Source: Vreelandella zhanjiangensis DSM 21076 | GTDB lineage: Bacteria > Pseudomonadota > Gammaproteobacteria > Pseudomonadales > Halomonadaceae | Reading direction: 5' to 3' | Length of the DNA: 64,000 bases | NCBI RefSeq assembly: GCF_000377665.1 | Contig: NZ_KB898651.1 | Coordinates: forward strand, 1-64,000 | Shown: positions 43,263 through 53,224 of the stretch, one piece after another | Position numbering within the stretch: position 1 is the first letter of the stretch | Layout: each line of letters opens with the position of its first letter | Notes under the pieces: model-generated | What the model was told of the DNA's origin: nothing | Seen by the model: only the letters and a program-made list of their open reading frames with translations | Database searches by the model: none | Made by a program: the position numbers and the translations under genes

Positions 43263-44840
43263 CTACGCTTCCCGCTTGCCATCAACCAGCCGGCTAACCT
43301 TCAAAGGATTGCCTTCACGCAAGGCTTCCGGCAGCAGCGCTTCGGTCAGTGACTGATAGCATACCGGGCGCAGGAAACGCTTGATCGCGGCGGTACCTAC
43401 CGAGGTAGTGCGGCTATCCGACGTCGAAGGGTAAGGTCCGCCGTGTACCATGGCGTGGCATACCTCAACGCCTGTTGGCCAGCCATTGGCAAGAATACGC
43501 CCTGCTTTACGCTCCAGTGTAGGGATCAAGCCCTTCGCGGTATCGACATCCCCATCCGTCATATGGAGTGTCGCGGTTAGCTGGCCTTCCAGCTGCTCGG
43601 CAACTCGCTTCACTTCGGCCATATCCTGGCACTCAATGATCAGTGAACTCGCGCCAAACACCTCTTCCTGAAGCACTTCAGAGGCAAGGAAGTTGCTTGC
43701 CGAGGTGGCGAATAGGCCGGTTTGGCACTGGTAGCTACCGCTACCGGTTTCCCCACGCGCGATTTCACGTACGTTGGCTTCACTGCTCAGCGCGGAGACA
43801 CCTTTCTGATAGGCCTCATGGATGCCAGGAGTCAGCATGGTTTGCGCACCGCTGCCCTGCACCGCTTTTTGCGCCGACTGAATAAAGGAATCCAGATCGG
43901 GGCCTTTGACAGCAATCACCAAACCGGGGCTAGTGCAGAACTGGCCAGCGCCCATGTTGAGTGAGCCAACGAATGCCTCGCCCAGCGCCTGGCTATTAGC
44001 TTTCAGGGCTTCGGGTAGCAAAAAGACCGGGTTGATACTGCTCATCTCAGCGTAAACCGGGATAGGCTGAGGGCGATTTTGCGCCGCCTGCATCAGCGCC
44101 GTACCGCCACTGCGCGATCCGGTGAAACCTACCGCCTGAATACGTGAGTCGGTGACCAGCGCCTGACCAATTTCATTACCCGAACCAAACAGCAGCGAGA
44201 ACACGCCTTCCGGCAGGTTGCAGGCTTTCACTGCTTTTTGGATCGCCCGACCCACCAGCTCGGATGTACCGGGGTGAGCGGAATGCCCCTTCACGATTAC
44301 CGGGCAGCCCGCCGCCAGCGCAGAGGCGGTATCACCACCCGCGACAGAGAATGCCAGCGGGAAGTTGCTGGCACCGAACACAGCCACAGGCCCTAATGCG
44401 ATATGACGCTGGCGTAAATCAGCACGCGGTAACGGCTGACGATCCGGCATGGCGGGATCGATACGCACATCCAACCATTCACCGGCGCGCACTACCGATG
44501 CAAATAAGCGTAGCTGACCACAAGTTCTGCCGCGCTCGCCGGCAAGACGTGCTTGCGGCAGACCGGATTCCGACATGGCACGCTCAATCAACTCATCACC
44601 GATCGCTTCAATCTCATTGGCAATGGTTTCAAGAAAGGTGGCGCGTGCTTCCAGTGAAGTTTCGCGATAGGTATCAAATGCATCCCAGGCAAGCTGCGTT
44701 GCCTGTTCAACGTGGCTTCGATCGCCGCCTACGTAGACCGGATCAAGCAGCTCGCCCGTTGACGGGTTGGTGGCTTGGATGTTCTTACGTGTGCCGGCGA
44801 CAGCCTGCTGACCGATTAAGAGTTTGCCTTCCAATGCCAT
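43263..44840 (-). CDS. 2,5-dioxovalerate (alpha-ketoglutarate semialdehyde) dehydrogenase
   Basis: NAD(P)-dependent aldehyde dehydrogenase, 525 residues, last step of oxidative uronate breakdown, giving 2-oxoglutarate. It has [10 protein letters not shown] near the start, [20 protein letters not shown] and [17 protein letters not shown] for nucleotide binding, a catalytic Glu in AEMSSINP and the Cys in [10 protein letters not shown]. The [11 protein letters not shown] form is typical of type II/III KGSADH rather than general aldehyde dehydrogenases. It follows its probable regulator by 49 bases. The same enzyme also serves hydroxyproline breakdown. Confidence 0.87.
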   Translation of the reverse strand: MALEGKLLIGQQAVAGTRKNIQATNPSTGELLDPVYVGGDRSHVEQATQLAWDAFDTYRETSLEARATFLETIANEIEAIGDELIERAMSESGLPQARLAGERGRTCGQLRLFASVVRAGEWLDVRIDPAMPDRQPLPRADLRQRHIALGPVAVFGASNFPLAFSVAGGDTASALAAGCPVIVKGHSAHPGTSELVGRAIQKAVKACNLPEGVFSLLFGSGNEIGQALVTDSRIQAVGFTGSRSGGTALMQAAQNRPQPIPVYAEMSSINPVFLLPEALKANSQALGEAFVGSLNMGAGQFCTSPGLVIAVKGPDLDSFIQSAQKAVQGSGAQTMLTPGIHEAYQKGVSALSSEANVREIARGETGSGSYQCQTGLFATSASNFLASEVLQEEVFGASSLIIECQDMAEVKRVAEQLEGQLTATLHMTDGDVDTAKGLIPTLERKAGRILANGWPTGVEVCHAMVHGGPYPSTSDSRTTSVGTAAIKRFLRPVCYQSLTEALLPEALREGNPLKVSRLVDGKREA

Positions 44841-44889
44841 GGTCGATCTCTCCTAGTAGATTCGCGTAGGGCGCCACCATCAAACGCAC

Positions 44890-45609
44890 CTACTTGTATG
44901 AATAATACGTTTTGTATGCACGGTTCAGATGTTGATACATGGCGGCATTTGCCGCCTTTGAATCGCGTGCCAGAATTGCCTCGAGAATGTCTGCGTGCTC
45001 TTGGCTCACTTTTTCCAGGTACTGGTAAGTCGTTTGCGAGCCCAACTCTACTGACATCAACTTTGCGCGTGGTATAGCACCGACATCCCACTGTTCATAA
45101 ATAGTCACGAATGCCGGGTTATGCGTTGCTTGAGCAATAGCGGCATGAAAAGCCAGATCTTCATCACGCGCTTGCGTAGTGTGTTTGCACGCTTGAAGGA
45201 ACTTTTGGTGAAGATCTATCAGACGCTGCTTGTCCTGCTCATCGTGCCTGCTGGCCGCTAATGCCGCTACTTCTGGCTCAATAGTGAGACGTAGCTCGAG
45301 AATGTTTAAGATATCCTCAATCGTGCTTAGCTGAATTTTCTTTTCAGGATTTTTATGTTCAGGAACTGAACGCAGTACACGTGTTCCGATCCCGCGACGG
45401 GTTTCCACAAGCCCTTGAGACTTTAGGTGAGTGATGGCTTCACGTATGACCGTACGGCTAACACCGAACATGTCGCACAACGCTCCCTCTGGAGGGAGCT
45501 TGTCACCTACCGGAATTTCCTGGCCTGCAATAATGCTTTCCAACTGCTGGGAGACCTGCCGCGACAAGCTGCCACCATGCACTAAAGGTTTTATGCCAAG
45601 ACTATTCAT
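44890..45609 (-). CDS. FadR/GntR family regulator of the uronate locus
   Basis: Transcription factor of 239 residues. The winged helix at about 12-75 contains GDKLPPEGALCDMFGVSRTV and IREAITHLKSQGLVETRRGIG, and an FCD domain follows with the DEDLAFHAAIAQATHNP helix that carries metal or ligand residues. FadR-group proteins near uronate genes usually bind a uronate or its oxidation product. It sits inside the catabolic gene series, so control of this locus is likely; the palindrome ACATA-N-TATGT seen upstream of three units may be its operator. Confidence 0.85.
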   Translation of the reverse strand: MNSLGIKPLVHGGSLSRQVSQQLESIIAGQEIPVGDKLPPEGALCDMFGVSRTVIREAITHLKSQGLVETRRGIGTRVLRSVPEHKNPEKKIQLSTIEDILNILELRLTIEPEVAALAASRHDEQDKQRLIDLHQKFLQACKHTTQARDEDLAFHAAIAQATHNPAFVTIYEQWDVGAIPRAKLMSVELGSQTTYQYLEKVSQEHADILEAILARDSKAANAAMYQHLNRAYKTYYSYK

Positions 45610-45716
45610 GCTTAACCAACTCTCACTGATATCAAAGTTTCAGGCTTGTTTAATGCCCTCCGTAGTGCCTAGTACTATATAGCATCTACTGCTTTTTTTA
45701 ATCATACATATGACTA

Positions 45717-46520
45717 TCAGTCATCCGGGTGGCCGGTAGCGGCGAACTTACCGCCCTGATAGATCACTTCCGGCGAATTGGGGTCAACTAAGTTACCCCG
45801 TGATTCAATTTCCTCACGCCACTGTTCAGAGCTATGGCGCGGCTTCCAACCCAGAAACGAAACTAGCTGATTGTCCCACCACTGCTCAGCATTGTCTGAC
45901 GCGCCATAAATAACGGTGTTACCCAACTTGGGCGCCTGGAACGCACGCTCGAACAGATCCATCAAGTCTTCGAGATGTAGCCAGGTTGCCAACATCCGAG
46001 CATCAGCTGGCTTGGGGAAACAGGAGCCAATCCGAATACTTAACGTTTCAATACCAAACTTATCGAAGTAGAGACTCGCCAGGTCTTCGCCAAAACACTT
46101 TGAAAGACCGTAAATCGAATCAGGCCGGCGCGGTACCCGGGTATCGATTTTCTGAGTGCGCTCGTAAAAACCAATGGTATGGTTTGAGCTGGCAAAAATG
46201 ATGCGGGGCTTGTTCAAATGGCGCGCCGCTTCATAAAGATTGTAAGTACCAATGATATTTGACTGTAAAATACCTTCCCAAGGCTTTTCAACAGAGACGC
46301 CACCCAGGTGGATAATACCGTCACAGCCATCTACCAGCGCTTTTACACCTTCATAATCGGCCAGATCACAGACCATTACTTCTTCATGAGAAGCCGGATC
46401 TGGGATATCTGAAATATCGGAAAGGCGAACATTCTTGGCAAGTTTGGTCAAGTAAGGACGAATCGCTTTCCCCACACCACCTGCAGCACCGGTCACTAAT
46501 AATCTGTTTAACATACCCAT
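45717..46520 (-). CDS. udh: uronate dehydrogenase
   Basis: NAD-dependent extended-SDR enzyme oxidising galacturonate or glucuronate to the aldarolactone. It has 267 residues, close to the 265 of the Agrobacterium enzyme. Visible are LLVTGAAGGVGKAI, DGIIHLGGVSVEKPW, FASSNHTIGFY and catalytic YGLSKCFGE. The sequence HTIGFY and the RIGSCFP segment are specific to this family. It lies 57 bases after the galactarolactone isomerase gene in the same direction. Confidence 0.9.
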   Translation of the reverse strand: MGMLNRLLVTGAAGGVGKAIRPYLTKLAKNVRLSDISDIPDPASHEEVMVCDLADYEGVKALVDGCDGIIHLGGVSVEKPWEGILQSNIIGTYNLYEAARHLNKPRIIFASSNHTIGFYERTQKIDTRVPRRPDSIYGLSKCFGEDLASLYFDKFGIETLSIRIGSCFPKPADARMLATWLHLEDLMDLFERAFQAPKLGNTVIYGASDNAEQWWDNQLVSFLGWKPRHSSEQWREEIESRGNLVDPNSPEVIYQGGKFAATGHPDD

Positions 46521-46577
46521 CTCCTGCTCATCTTATAGTTACTAGATATCAAATAGTTAACAACAACCTGCTTATAA

Positions 46578-47441
46578 TTAGAAGTCGTAGAGAAACGCCG
46601 GGTTGTCTACCAATATTTTCTTCTGTGTTACTGCGTCAGCCCAGTCCAATAGGATGTCCAGCTGCTCAGCATCGCTTGGGTACTGCGCCCGATTAACGCC
46701 AACGTGGGGCCAGTTCGATCCCCAAATAATCCGGTCGGGTGCATGCTGGATAACGCGTTTGGCAATCGGCGATACGTCTGAGTAATCCGGGCCGCCCGTC
46801 AAGCTGGTTTCATAAGCGCCACAGATCTTGAACCATGCATTACCCTTATCGATCAAACGCAGGATGTCATCAACACGCTGGTCATCGGCAGACACTGGGG
46901 CAATGAACTTGCCGATATGGTCGATAATGTAGCGTCCTTTAATCTTTTGCAGCTCTTCATGGTAGTCAGGCAGATCACGGCCGTTGAACTGGACCATCAG
47001 ATGCCATCCCATATTCTGGATAACCTCTTCCACAGCCAGCATGCGATCAATACCTACCGCACCGCCTGGTAACTGCATGATACGAGCACCGCGTACGCCC
47101 TTCTCATGTAACCGCTCAAGCTCACTCTGTGTAGTGTCAGGCGTAATGACCGCAATGGCACGAGCAACGTTGGGGCCAAACTGCTTTAACGCTTCGACCA
47201 AGGCAGCGTTGTTGGTTTGATAGGCATTCGGCTGTGTAATAACCACACGCTCCAACCCTAACCACTGCTGTAGCTGACGATAGTTGTCTACCGTGGCCAA
47301 CTCAGCAATTTGCGGCCCGCCTTCTTGAGCCTCGAAACCGGGTAGAAAAACGTGAACATGACAATCTGTTGCTCCCGCTGGTGCTTTGAAACGCGGGGCT
47401 GGCCCAGTTAACGGACGGGTGTTTTCTGGAATCGACATCAT
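46578..47441 (-). CDS. amidohydrolase family protein, probable D-galactarolactone isomerase
   Basis: TIM-barrel metal-independent member of the amidohydrolase superfamily, 287 residues. The start ATDCHVHVFLPGF carries the HxH pattern, IIDHIGKFI a further His, and IIWGSNWPHVGV the C-terminal Asn/His region. The closest known role is isomerisation of galactaro-1,5-lactone to the 1,4-lactone, the step between uronate dehydrogenase and the cycloisomerase. Position between kdgD and udh supports this. Other 2-pyrone or dicarboxylate hydrolases share the fold. Confidence 0.82.
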   Translation of the reverse strand: MMSIPENTRPLTGPAPRFKAPAGATDCHVHVFLPGFEAQEGGPQIAELATVDNYRQLQQWLGLERVVITQPNAYQTNNAALVEALKQFGPNVARAIAVITPDTTQSELERLHEKGVRGARIMQLPGGAVGIDRMLAVEEVIQNMGWHLMVQFNGRDLPDYHEELQKIKGRYIIDHIGKFIAPVSADDQRVDDILRLIDKGNAWFKICGAYETSLTGGPDYSDVSPIAKRVIQHAPDRIIWGSNWPHVGVNRAQYPSDAEQLDILLDWADAVTQKKILVDNPAFLYDF

Positions 47442-47483
47442 GTCTCCTAATGACTTGTATAAAGGTTTCTGCTGTAACGGCCT

Positions 47484-48401
47484 TTAATATTGTTTGGCCA
47501 CATTGATCAAGTCGATCAATTGCTTGCGCTCTGACTCTGAAGGCATCACCAGCGGTGCACGCACCTTACCTGCTGGCTTGCCGATAATGTCAGCGCCCAG
47601 CTTGATCAAACTAACGGCATAGCCTTTCTTCTGATCGCGTAGATCGACAAACGGAATAAAGAAATCCCGGGTAATCGCTTTTACGGTCTTATGCTCGCCT
47701 GCCCGTAATGCTTTATAAAACGTTGATGCCATATCCGGTACGAAATTAAACACTGCCGACGAGTACGTATTAACACCGATCGACAAGTAGGCTTCAGCAA
47801 AAATCTCGGCGGTAGGTACGCCTCCAATGTACGCCAGGCGGTCACCGACTGTTTTAACGATCTTGTTCAGCGCCTGAATATCGCCTTTACCATCTTTAAG
47901 ACCAATCAGGTTTGGACACGCATCTGCTAACTGCTGAACCGCCTCGGCATTCATAATGCCATTACCACGGTTGTAGTAGATAACGTTAATAGACGTGCTG
48001 TTACACACTTCACGCGCATAGTCGACCAAACCGTCCTGGGGGCACTCCGTCAGATAGGGAGGCATCAAGAGAATGCCGTCAGCCCCCGCTTCTTCAGCAA
48101 TTTTGGCCTGCGCTTTCGCCATCTCAACGCTTTGGCCTGCGCTGGCAATAACAGGCAACTGACCACCAATGGTTTCAACTGCCGTCGTCACCACGTCGCG
48201 GAAATCTTCCAGCGATAAGCTAAAGAACTCACCCGTTCCGCCAGCAACAAACACGGCGGAAATTTCATGGCTTACAAACCACTTCAGGCGATCCTGATAG
48301 CTCTCGCGGTCAAATCGGCCCTGGCTGTCAAAATCCGTAATTGGAAAAGACAGCAAGCCATTTGAAATAGAAGCCAAGGTGTTTTCGCGTGAAAAATTCA
48401 T
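47484..48401 (-). CDS. kdgD: 5-dehydro-4-deoxyglucarate dehydratase
   Basis: Class I aldolase-fold enzyme converting 5-keto-4-deoxyglucarate to 2,5-dioxovalerate with loss of water and carbon dioxide. The 305-residue protein shows GLLSFPITDFDSQGRFD, VFVAGGTGEFFSLSLEDF, the Tyr in INVIYYNRGNGIM and the Schiff-base Lys in LIGLKDGKGD, all characteristic of KdgD. It is the first gene of the minus-strand series kdgD, isomerase, udh, regulator, semialdehyde dehydrogenase. Confidence 0.9.
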   Translation of the reverse strand: MNFSRENTLASISNGLLSFPITDFDSQGRFDRESYQDRLKWFVSHEISAVFVAGGTGEFFSLSLEDFRDVVTTAVETIGGQLPVIASAGQSVEMAKAQAKIAEEAGADGILLMPPYLTECPQDGLVDYAREVCNSTSINVIYYNRGNGIMNAEAVQQLADACPNLIGLKDGKGDIQALNKIVKTVGDRLAYIGGVPTAEIFAEAYLSIGVNTYSSAVFNFVPDMASTFYKALRAGEHKTVKAITRDFFIPFVDLRDQKKGYAVSLIKLGADIIGKPAGKVRAPLVMPSESERKQLIDLINVAKQY

Positions 48402-48711
48402 AATATCATTCCTGTGTCATGTCATGTTGTAATACATCACACAACTATAAGGGGAAGCAGAGACTGGTTCAATATCAATTTGATGAATATTCAATCACTA
48501 TCAATATTTAGCCCTGCAGATGTGCCGTTCAATATATCGTTACAACTTTAATTATTACTGCTTAAGCAAGCAGCCTCGGAGCAGATATCTTCAAGCCTAA
48601 CCAGTAAGAGGCCTGAAAGAATATAGTGCTCCGAGACATCAATAAGCTGTTATCACATGCCTATTTGCAACCCCATAGCCACCTTATCTAATGGCTATGG
48701 GACCACCAAAA
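48402..48711. other. gap between kdgD and the PL2 lyase gene
   Basis: No open frame. A perfect hairpin CCCATAGCCA/TGGCTATGGG (48672-48701) lies just after the lyase stop and may be its terminator, though no T-run follows on the minus strand. Nearer kdgD, ATGTTGTAATACAT (48425-48438) is a partial palindrome that shares ATGTATTAC on the minus strand with the motif upstream of the enolase gene. Confidence 0.5.
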
Positions 48712-50427
48712 CTATCGTTTACCGTTAGGTTTAAGCTCTTCGCCCGGCTTAAGCGAGAACAGCTCATTATCAGTGGTCGAGTAGCGAACATCGCCATTCG
48801 CCATTCGATAAGCGCCCTCGGTAAAGCCGCCACCGTTAAGGAACGGTGCTACCGCCTCAGTTTCGCCCCGCTGCGCCGCTTCCAATGCCAGTATCGCATA
48901 GGGGTCGATACTATCGATTTCAGCGTATTCCACCTCCTGGTTTCTTACGAAGAAGTCGTTGACGCGCTTATTTTCAAGAATGTTGTCAGCGACTTTCTCG
49001 GCCAGATCCAGATAGGCCTGCTGTTGGGTCGCCTGCCATAAATCGATCAGTGCGAAAATCGAATAGGGATCGCTGTTGCTGGTATCCAGATTGACCTGCG
49101 AATTCTGCCCACCCATATCGCCAATATCGCCAAGCTCTCGACCTTTCGCTATCCCGCGGGCAACTCGCCACAGGTCAGCATCCTGCTCTAGCGTGTAGGC
49201 ACGTGCGTAAGAGAGCATAAAGTTACTGCCTGCCGTGTAGGGCTCTAATACCGTACCTTGTTTACCGTAGTAGCCATCACGCGGCAGCGTATAGTTGGAA
49301 AGATCCGTTCCGTCAGCAATCATGGGCCGGAAGGTATTTGTTTCTTCATCGTAGGCGTACTGGGCGAACGCCTTTAAGCCATCTAGCGTCCACTTCTTGA
49401 GTTCTTCACCATCGTCACCCAGTGATTCCGCCAATGCCAACTGCATTAATGGATTTTCTGAGTAGATGGTACCGGTGCGCCCGCGCACCAGCATATTGCC
49501 TTCCAGGGCATCGGGACCAAATTCAGGGCCAAACTGGCGCTGGGCACGGTCACCGTACTTGGAGAGCGTATCGCTATCGTCGTCCGTTTCATCGCGTTTA
49601 AGCGGCTGAGTGAACTGATAGACGCCAAGCCCTGTTTCAGGATTACGCGGCAACACGTACTGCTCGGCAAGGCGCTTGGCCCAGGTTAATGCACCGGGTT
49701 CGTCGTTATAGTGGTAGAGCAGACCTGCCGAATAGATCAGATCATTGCCTGTGTTTAGAAAACTCAAGCCCCGGGTTGCAAAGAACGGCGGCTGCTGGGT
49801 GAAATCGCTATCCCATAGCGCTCCCATTTCCAGCCCGTACTCACCGTGACGGCTGGTTTCCAGGGCTTCCCAATCGTAGACATGGGCGTTCCAGAAGCCG
49901 CGGATAAACGCCATTGTCGCGTCTGGGTCAACTTCGAACATCAGCTCATAGTAGGGGTAAGCGTTTTTAAGCTCGTGAACCATCTCCTTTTCGCTGGGCC
50001 CTGCCGGCTCAAGCGTTTTCATATCGACGAAGCGGTGACCGCCCCAGTACAGCAGTCCTCCATCATTTTGGTAGTTATCGAAGTAATAACGCACGTTGGC
50101 TTTGGCTTGCTCACGGTAACGCTCGTCACCGGTCAAGTTACTTAACCCTACCAACACGCGCATTAGATTCTGCTGTGCAGAGAAGTTGGACAGTACTGCC
50201 GTACTTCCGTCGGGGAACACCCACTCCAACTGCTCGCCGTTACGCGGATTGACACCGCTCGCCAGCAGCGGAGAAGGATTGTCACCGTGGTAGTGATCAC
50301 TCGCCTGATCCAACACGGTGTCGGCAAAGGCCTGCACCGCCTGCAAGCGCTCACTGTCAGCGTAAACGTTATAACTGGCCGCCAGAGTCAGTACACAGCA
50401 TGTTCTAAAGGCTAAACGAAGATTCAT
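48712..50427 (-). CDS. pectate lyase, polysaccharide lyase family 2
   Basis: Secreted or periplasmic lyase acting on polygalacturonate chains by beta-elimination, usually releasing unsaturated digalacturonate. The 571-residue protein has a signal peptide (CCVLTLAASYNVYADS, about residue 24) and an all-helical barrel. Characteristic segments are LLYWGGHRFVDMKTL, VHELKNAYPYYELMF, FWNAHVYDWEALETSRHGEY and YTAGSNFMLSYARAYTLE, which place it in PL2 (PelW, YePL2A) by length and order. It ends the series porins, CE12, CE8, PL2. Confidence 0.85.
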   Translation of the reverse strand: MNLRLAFRTCCVLTLAASYNVYADSERLQAVQAFADTVLDQASDHYHGDNPSPLLASGVNPRNGEQLEWVFPDGSTAVLSNFSAQQNLMRVLVGLSNLTGDERYREQAKANVRYYFDNYQNDGGLLYWGGHRFVDMKTLEPAGPSEKEMVHELKNAYPYYELMFEVDPDATMAFIRGFWNAHVYDWEALETSRHGEYGLEMGALWDSDFTQQPPFFATRGLSFLNTGNDLIYSAGLLYHYNDEPGALTWAKRLAEQYVLPRNPETGLGVYQFTQPLKRDETDDDSDTLSKYGDRAQRQFGPEFGPDALEGNMLVRGRTGTIYSENPLMQLALAESLGDDGEELKKWTLDGLKAFAQYAYDEETNTFRPMIADGTDLSNYTLPRDGYYGKQGTVLEPYTAGSNFMLSYARAYTLEQDADLWRVARGIAKGRELGDIGDMGGQNSQVNLDTSNSDPYSIFALIDLWQATQQQAYLDLAEKVADNILENKRVNDFFVRNQEVEYAEIDSIDPYAILALEAAQRGETEAVAPFLNGGGFTEGAYRMANGDVRYSTTDNELFSLKPGEELKPNGKR

Positions 50428-50442
50428 TTTAGTTGCTCCGGA

Positions 50443-51540
50443 TTAATTGAGTAGCTCTGGCTCCCAGCCAGCGAAGAAAGCATCAAGGGTGTAGCGTTCG
50501 GCATCCGAAGCACTGAGCTGATAATGCTCACCACCCTGCCCGGCACCTGGTCCACGATTACCAAACTCATAAAAACGACTGTCTTCGGGGTAGAACCAGA
50601 CCTTGTCGCCGGACCTGGCAGTGCCCGACATACGATCCCAGCCGTAAATATGGTCATCGATCTCGCTGTTGATGAAGGCAGCTAGGCCAATCGCCTCAGG
50701 ATCGGCGTAACGACCATCCTCGAATTGAGTAGTCGGATGCCAGGGGCGGCCCAGAGCAAAGCTTCCAGCGGGTACGCCCTCTTCTTTGATGATCCGGCTA
50801 TTGAGGAAAATCAGTCCAAACTCTTGCGCAGAATTCGTAGAAGGAGCGGTGATATACCCAAGCGGCGGAGCTATATCATCGCGATTACGCGCAATGATGT
50901 CGCAGTTATCGAAAACCGCTACACCAGACCCGAAGATAAAGTCGACATGCCCACTTATTTCACAATCGGTAAAGTAGCTGCGACTCCCTGTCTTGCTATA
51001 GAAAGTATCCTGATAACCTTCCAGCCGAACATTGCGAAACCGGGCTTGATCGGCATCGTTGGAAAGCATCAGCGCAACGGCCTGGGTATCACGAAGTTTA
51101 TTAGGATCCCCTTCGGGTAGCGCTTTGTTGGCTGGGTAATCAAAACTGTTACGAATCGTCAGATTTTCCATGGTCACGCCCGTCGCTTTAACGTCGACCG
51201 TGCTTGTGCGTGAGGTGCCAAGCTTTGCGCCGTTGGCATCCAACGCCCCGGCAGGCGTATCCGCTTCAATGATGGTGTCCTCGCGCGACTCACCTATCAA
51301 CGTCACAGGCTTGGAAATGATCAGACGCTCGTTCCAGCGGCCATCTTCGATGAAAATGCGCCACGCATTATTACTTTCAGGGGCTGCAGCAAGCGCTTCA
51401 GTAATAGTGGCGTACTGTCCGGGCTGAGGGGTTAGAGAAACGATCGCATTCCATTCGTCGCCATTCGCGTAAACCGCCCCTGACAAAGTACTGGTAATTA
51501 ATGTCGCTAGTAGAGGATAAGAAAATAGGCGTGAGTTCAT
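50443..51540 (-). CDS. pectin methylesterase, carbohydrate esterase family 8
   Basis: Removes methyl esters from pectin so that lyases can act. The 365-residue protein has a signal peptide (SYPLLATLITSTLSGAVYAN) and a right-handed beta-helix. The catalytic residues lie in GYQDTFYSKTGSRSYF (first Asp), GHVDFIFGSGVAVF (second Asp) and LGRPWHP (Arg), the full pectinesterase signature. It is 15 bases from the PL2 lyase and 37 from the acetylesterase, so these are co-transcribed. Confidence 0.92.
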   Translation of the reverse strand: MNSRLFSYPLLATLITSTLSGAVYANGDEWNAIVSLTPQPGQYATITEALAAAPESNNAWRIFIEDGRWNERLIISKPVTLIGESREDTIIEADTPAGALDANGAKLGTSRTSTVDVKATGVTMENLTIRNSFDYPANKALPEGDPNKLRDTQAVALMLSNDADQARFRNVRLEGYQDTFYSKTGSRSYFTDCEISGHVDFIFGSGVAVFDNCDIIARNRDDIAPPLGYITAPSTNSAQEFGLIFLNSRIIKEEGVPAGSFALGRPWHPTTQFEDGRYADPEAIGLAAFINSEIDDHIYGWDRMSGTARSGDKVWFYPEDSRFYEFGNRGPGAGQGGEHYQLSASDAERYTLDAFFAGWEPELLN

Positions 51541-51577
51541 GATAAACCCTCATTTTTATGCTTATAGTTGTATGCTT

Positions 51578-53155
51578 TCAAGGCTTCAGTCGCGCTGCCA
51601 GCGTGCTCAACTCGGGTGTTTGCTGGATTTGCTCAGCCACTATGCTGGCAACCGCTTCGGCTCCTCGTTGCTGGAAGTGGGTAGTATCAGGATTAGTGCG
51701 AATGCCCGCGGTCTGGGTGTGGTACCAAGGGTAGCGGGGGTCTTCGGCATCGACCGCCAGCCAATAATCCATCCAGTCATCGGCATGCGCATTGGCAAAT
51801 GCAATGGTTTCATCTTCCAGGTCGATCAGAGGCACCTGATTATCGCTGGCAGTCTGCTTGATGGTGGCGACGTAATCGCCGCTGAAAAGGTAGCCCTCAC
51901 GGTCACGTGTAAAGTGGCTGCTTACGACCCTATCATCTGGCCCGTTTACGAAAGCCGTCTTGCCTGCTTCATTTTTAACGCGAGTGGTAGGTGTCAACAG
52001 TACGGGAATCGCATCGTTGTCACGCGCCAGGGTGATATAGCGCTCTAGCGAGTGCTGAAACGACATTTCCGGCCGACCTTCCGGATACTGGGGGTTACCC
52101 TCTGCATCGTTGGGATAAGTACACAGATTGCGAACATCCGCAGCGCCGCGAACCGGTTTTTCACTATTGCAGTTCTGGTCATTATGGCCATGCGCTATCA
52201 GCACATAATCGCCCGGCTCCAGGTACTGAGCCATTTGCTGGTACCAGCCCTCGTTGTAGAAATCTCGGCTGGAACGCCCTGCTCGCGCGCCGTTGAGTAT
52301 CACGACTCCGCTCTCTGGCTGGAACTGCTCATGAAACACCTGCCCCCAGCCCATTCGGGGCAAGCGGCTAACTTCGTAGGTCGCGGCTGTTGAATCACTA
52401 ACGATCAGAATGCGCGTTTGTGCTTCGGTAATTGCCTCTTTATCGCGTAGAGCGCGCTGTAGATCGAAGGGCTCCCACGGCCCGTGGTTCTGTAGACCTA
52501 CTATCGGGCGAAACGCACTATCGGTCAGAATCGTACTGCCCGCTTCACCACTGTCGTTGTGATAACCCCGGTTATGGTTGATGACCGATAACAGCTGGGT
52601 CATGCCATCCCCCGCCTGAATAGGCGTACGTACGGGGTCAACGTCTACCGGCATGGCCAATTCGCTGAGTGCTCCTGCCATGCCCTGCTGGAAATTAGCC
52701 AGGGGCTCGTCCAGCAGTTGTGCATTCAGCTCACTAGGGTCCCCGCGTTCTACCCATTGCTGGGGACCTACATAGCCCAGCTCTCCTGCCACTTCGGCTA
52801 CGATGCGGTCACTAAAGGGAGTAATGTTGGCGGTATTGATGGCATCGTCCTGGACATCAACCAGCAATGAAGCCATACAGCGGGCGCGGCGGATATCGCT
52901 GTTAAGGCAGTCAGCTGATTCGCCATTGTCCATGACAGAAAGCGTCAAGGGCGGGCTTAAGCTATCAATATCAATACGATAATGGCCCGTGCTATCCGTC
53001 ATCGTGTCTAACTGTTTACCCGTACTATCAATGATGGTTACCTTTGCATCAGCAAAGGGCTTTTCAGCAATTGCTCTACCTTCCAGAACGGTAGCGGCCT
53101 GGGCAGCTACCGGCAGCGTGCATAATAAAACGGCTAATTTTACGGGGTTACGCAT
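51578..53155 (-). CDS. pectin or rhamnogalacturonan acetylesterase, CE12 (PaeY-like)
   Basis: Secreted esterase removing acetyl groups from pectin. The 525-residue protein has a signal peptide (about 1-20), a carboxypeptidase-regulatory-like beta domain (about 22-85), a linker and an SGNH hydrolase domain from about 245. The four SGNH blocks are visible: SDSTAATY (Ser), GARAGRSSRDF, AHGHNDQNC (Asn) and the DTTHF Asp/His near the C-terminus. The overall plan and length resemble PaeY of Dickeya. It lies between the porins and the CE8 gene. Confidence 0.85.
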   Translation of the reverse strand: MRNPVKLAVLLCTLPVAAQAATVLEGRAIAEKPFADAKVTIIDSTGKQLDTMTDSTGHYRIDIDSLSPPLTLSVMDNGESADCLNSDIRRARCMASLLVDVQDDAINTANITPFSDRIVAEVAGELGYVGPQQWVERGDPSELNAQLLDEPLANFQQGMAGALSELAMPVDVDPVRTPIQAGDGMTQLLSVINHNRGYHNDSGEAGSTILTDSAFRPIVGLQNHGPWEPFDLQRALRDKEAITEAQTRILIVSDSTAATYEVSRLPRMGWGQVFHEQFQPESGVVILNGARAGRSSRDFYNEGWYQQMAQYLEPGDYVLIAHGHNDQNCNSEKPVRGAADVRNLCTYPNDAEGNPQYPEGRPEMSFQHSLERYITLARDNDAIPVLLTPTTRVKNEAGKTAFVNGPDDRVVSSHFTRDREGYLFSGDYVATIKQTASDNQVPLIDLEDETIAFANAHADDWMDYWLAVDAEDPRYPWYHTQTAGIRTNPDTTHFQQRGAEAVASIVAEQIQQTPELSTLAARLKP

Positions 53156-53224
53156 TATTATTCTCCCGAGCTTCTAAACCCTGAACATGCCCAACCCTGA
53201 CAACCAGCGTTGGGGGAACAGTCA

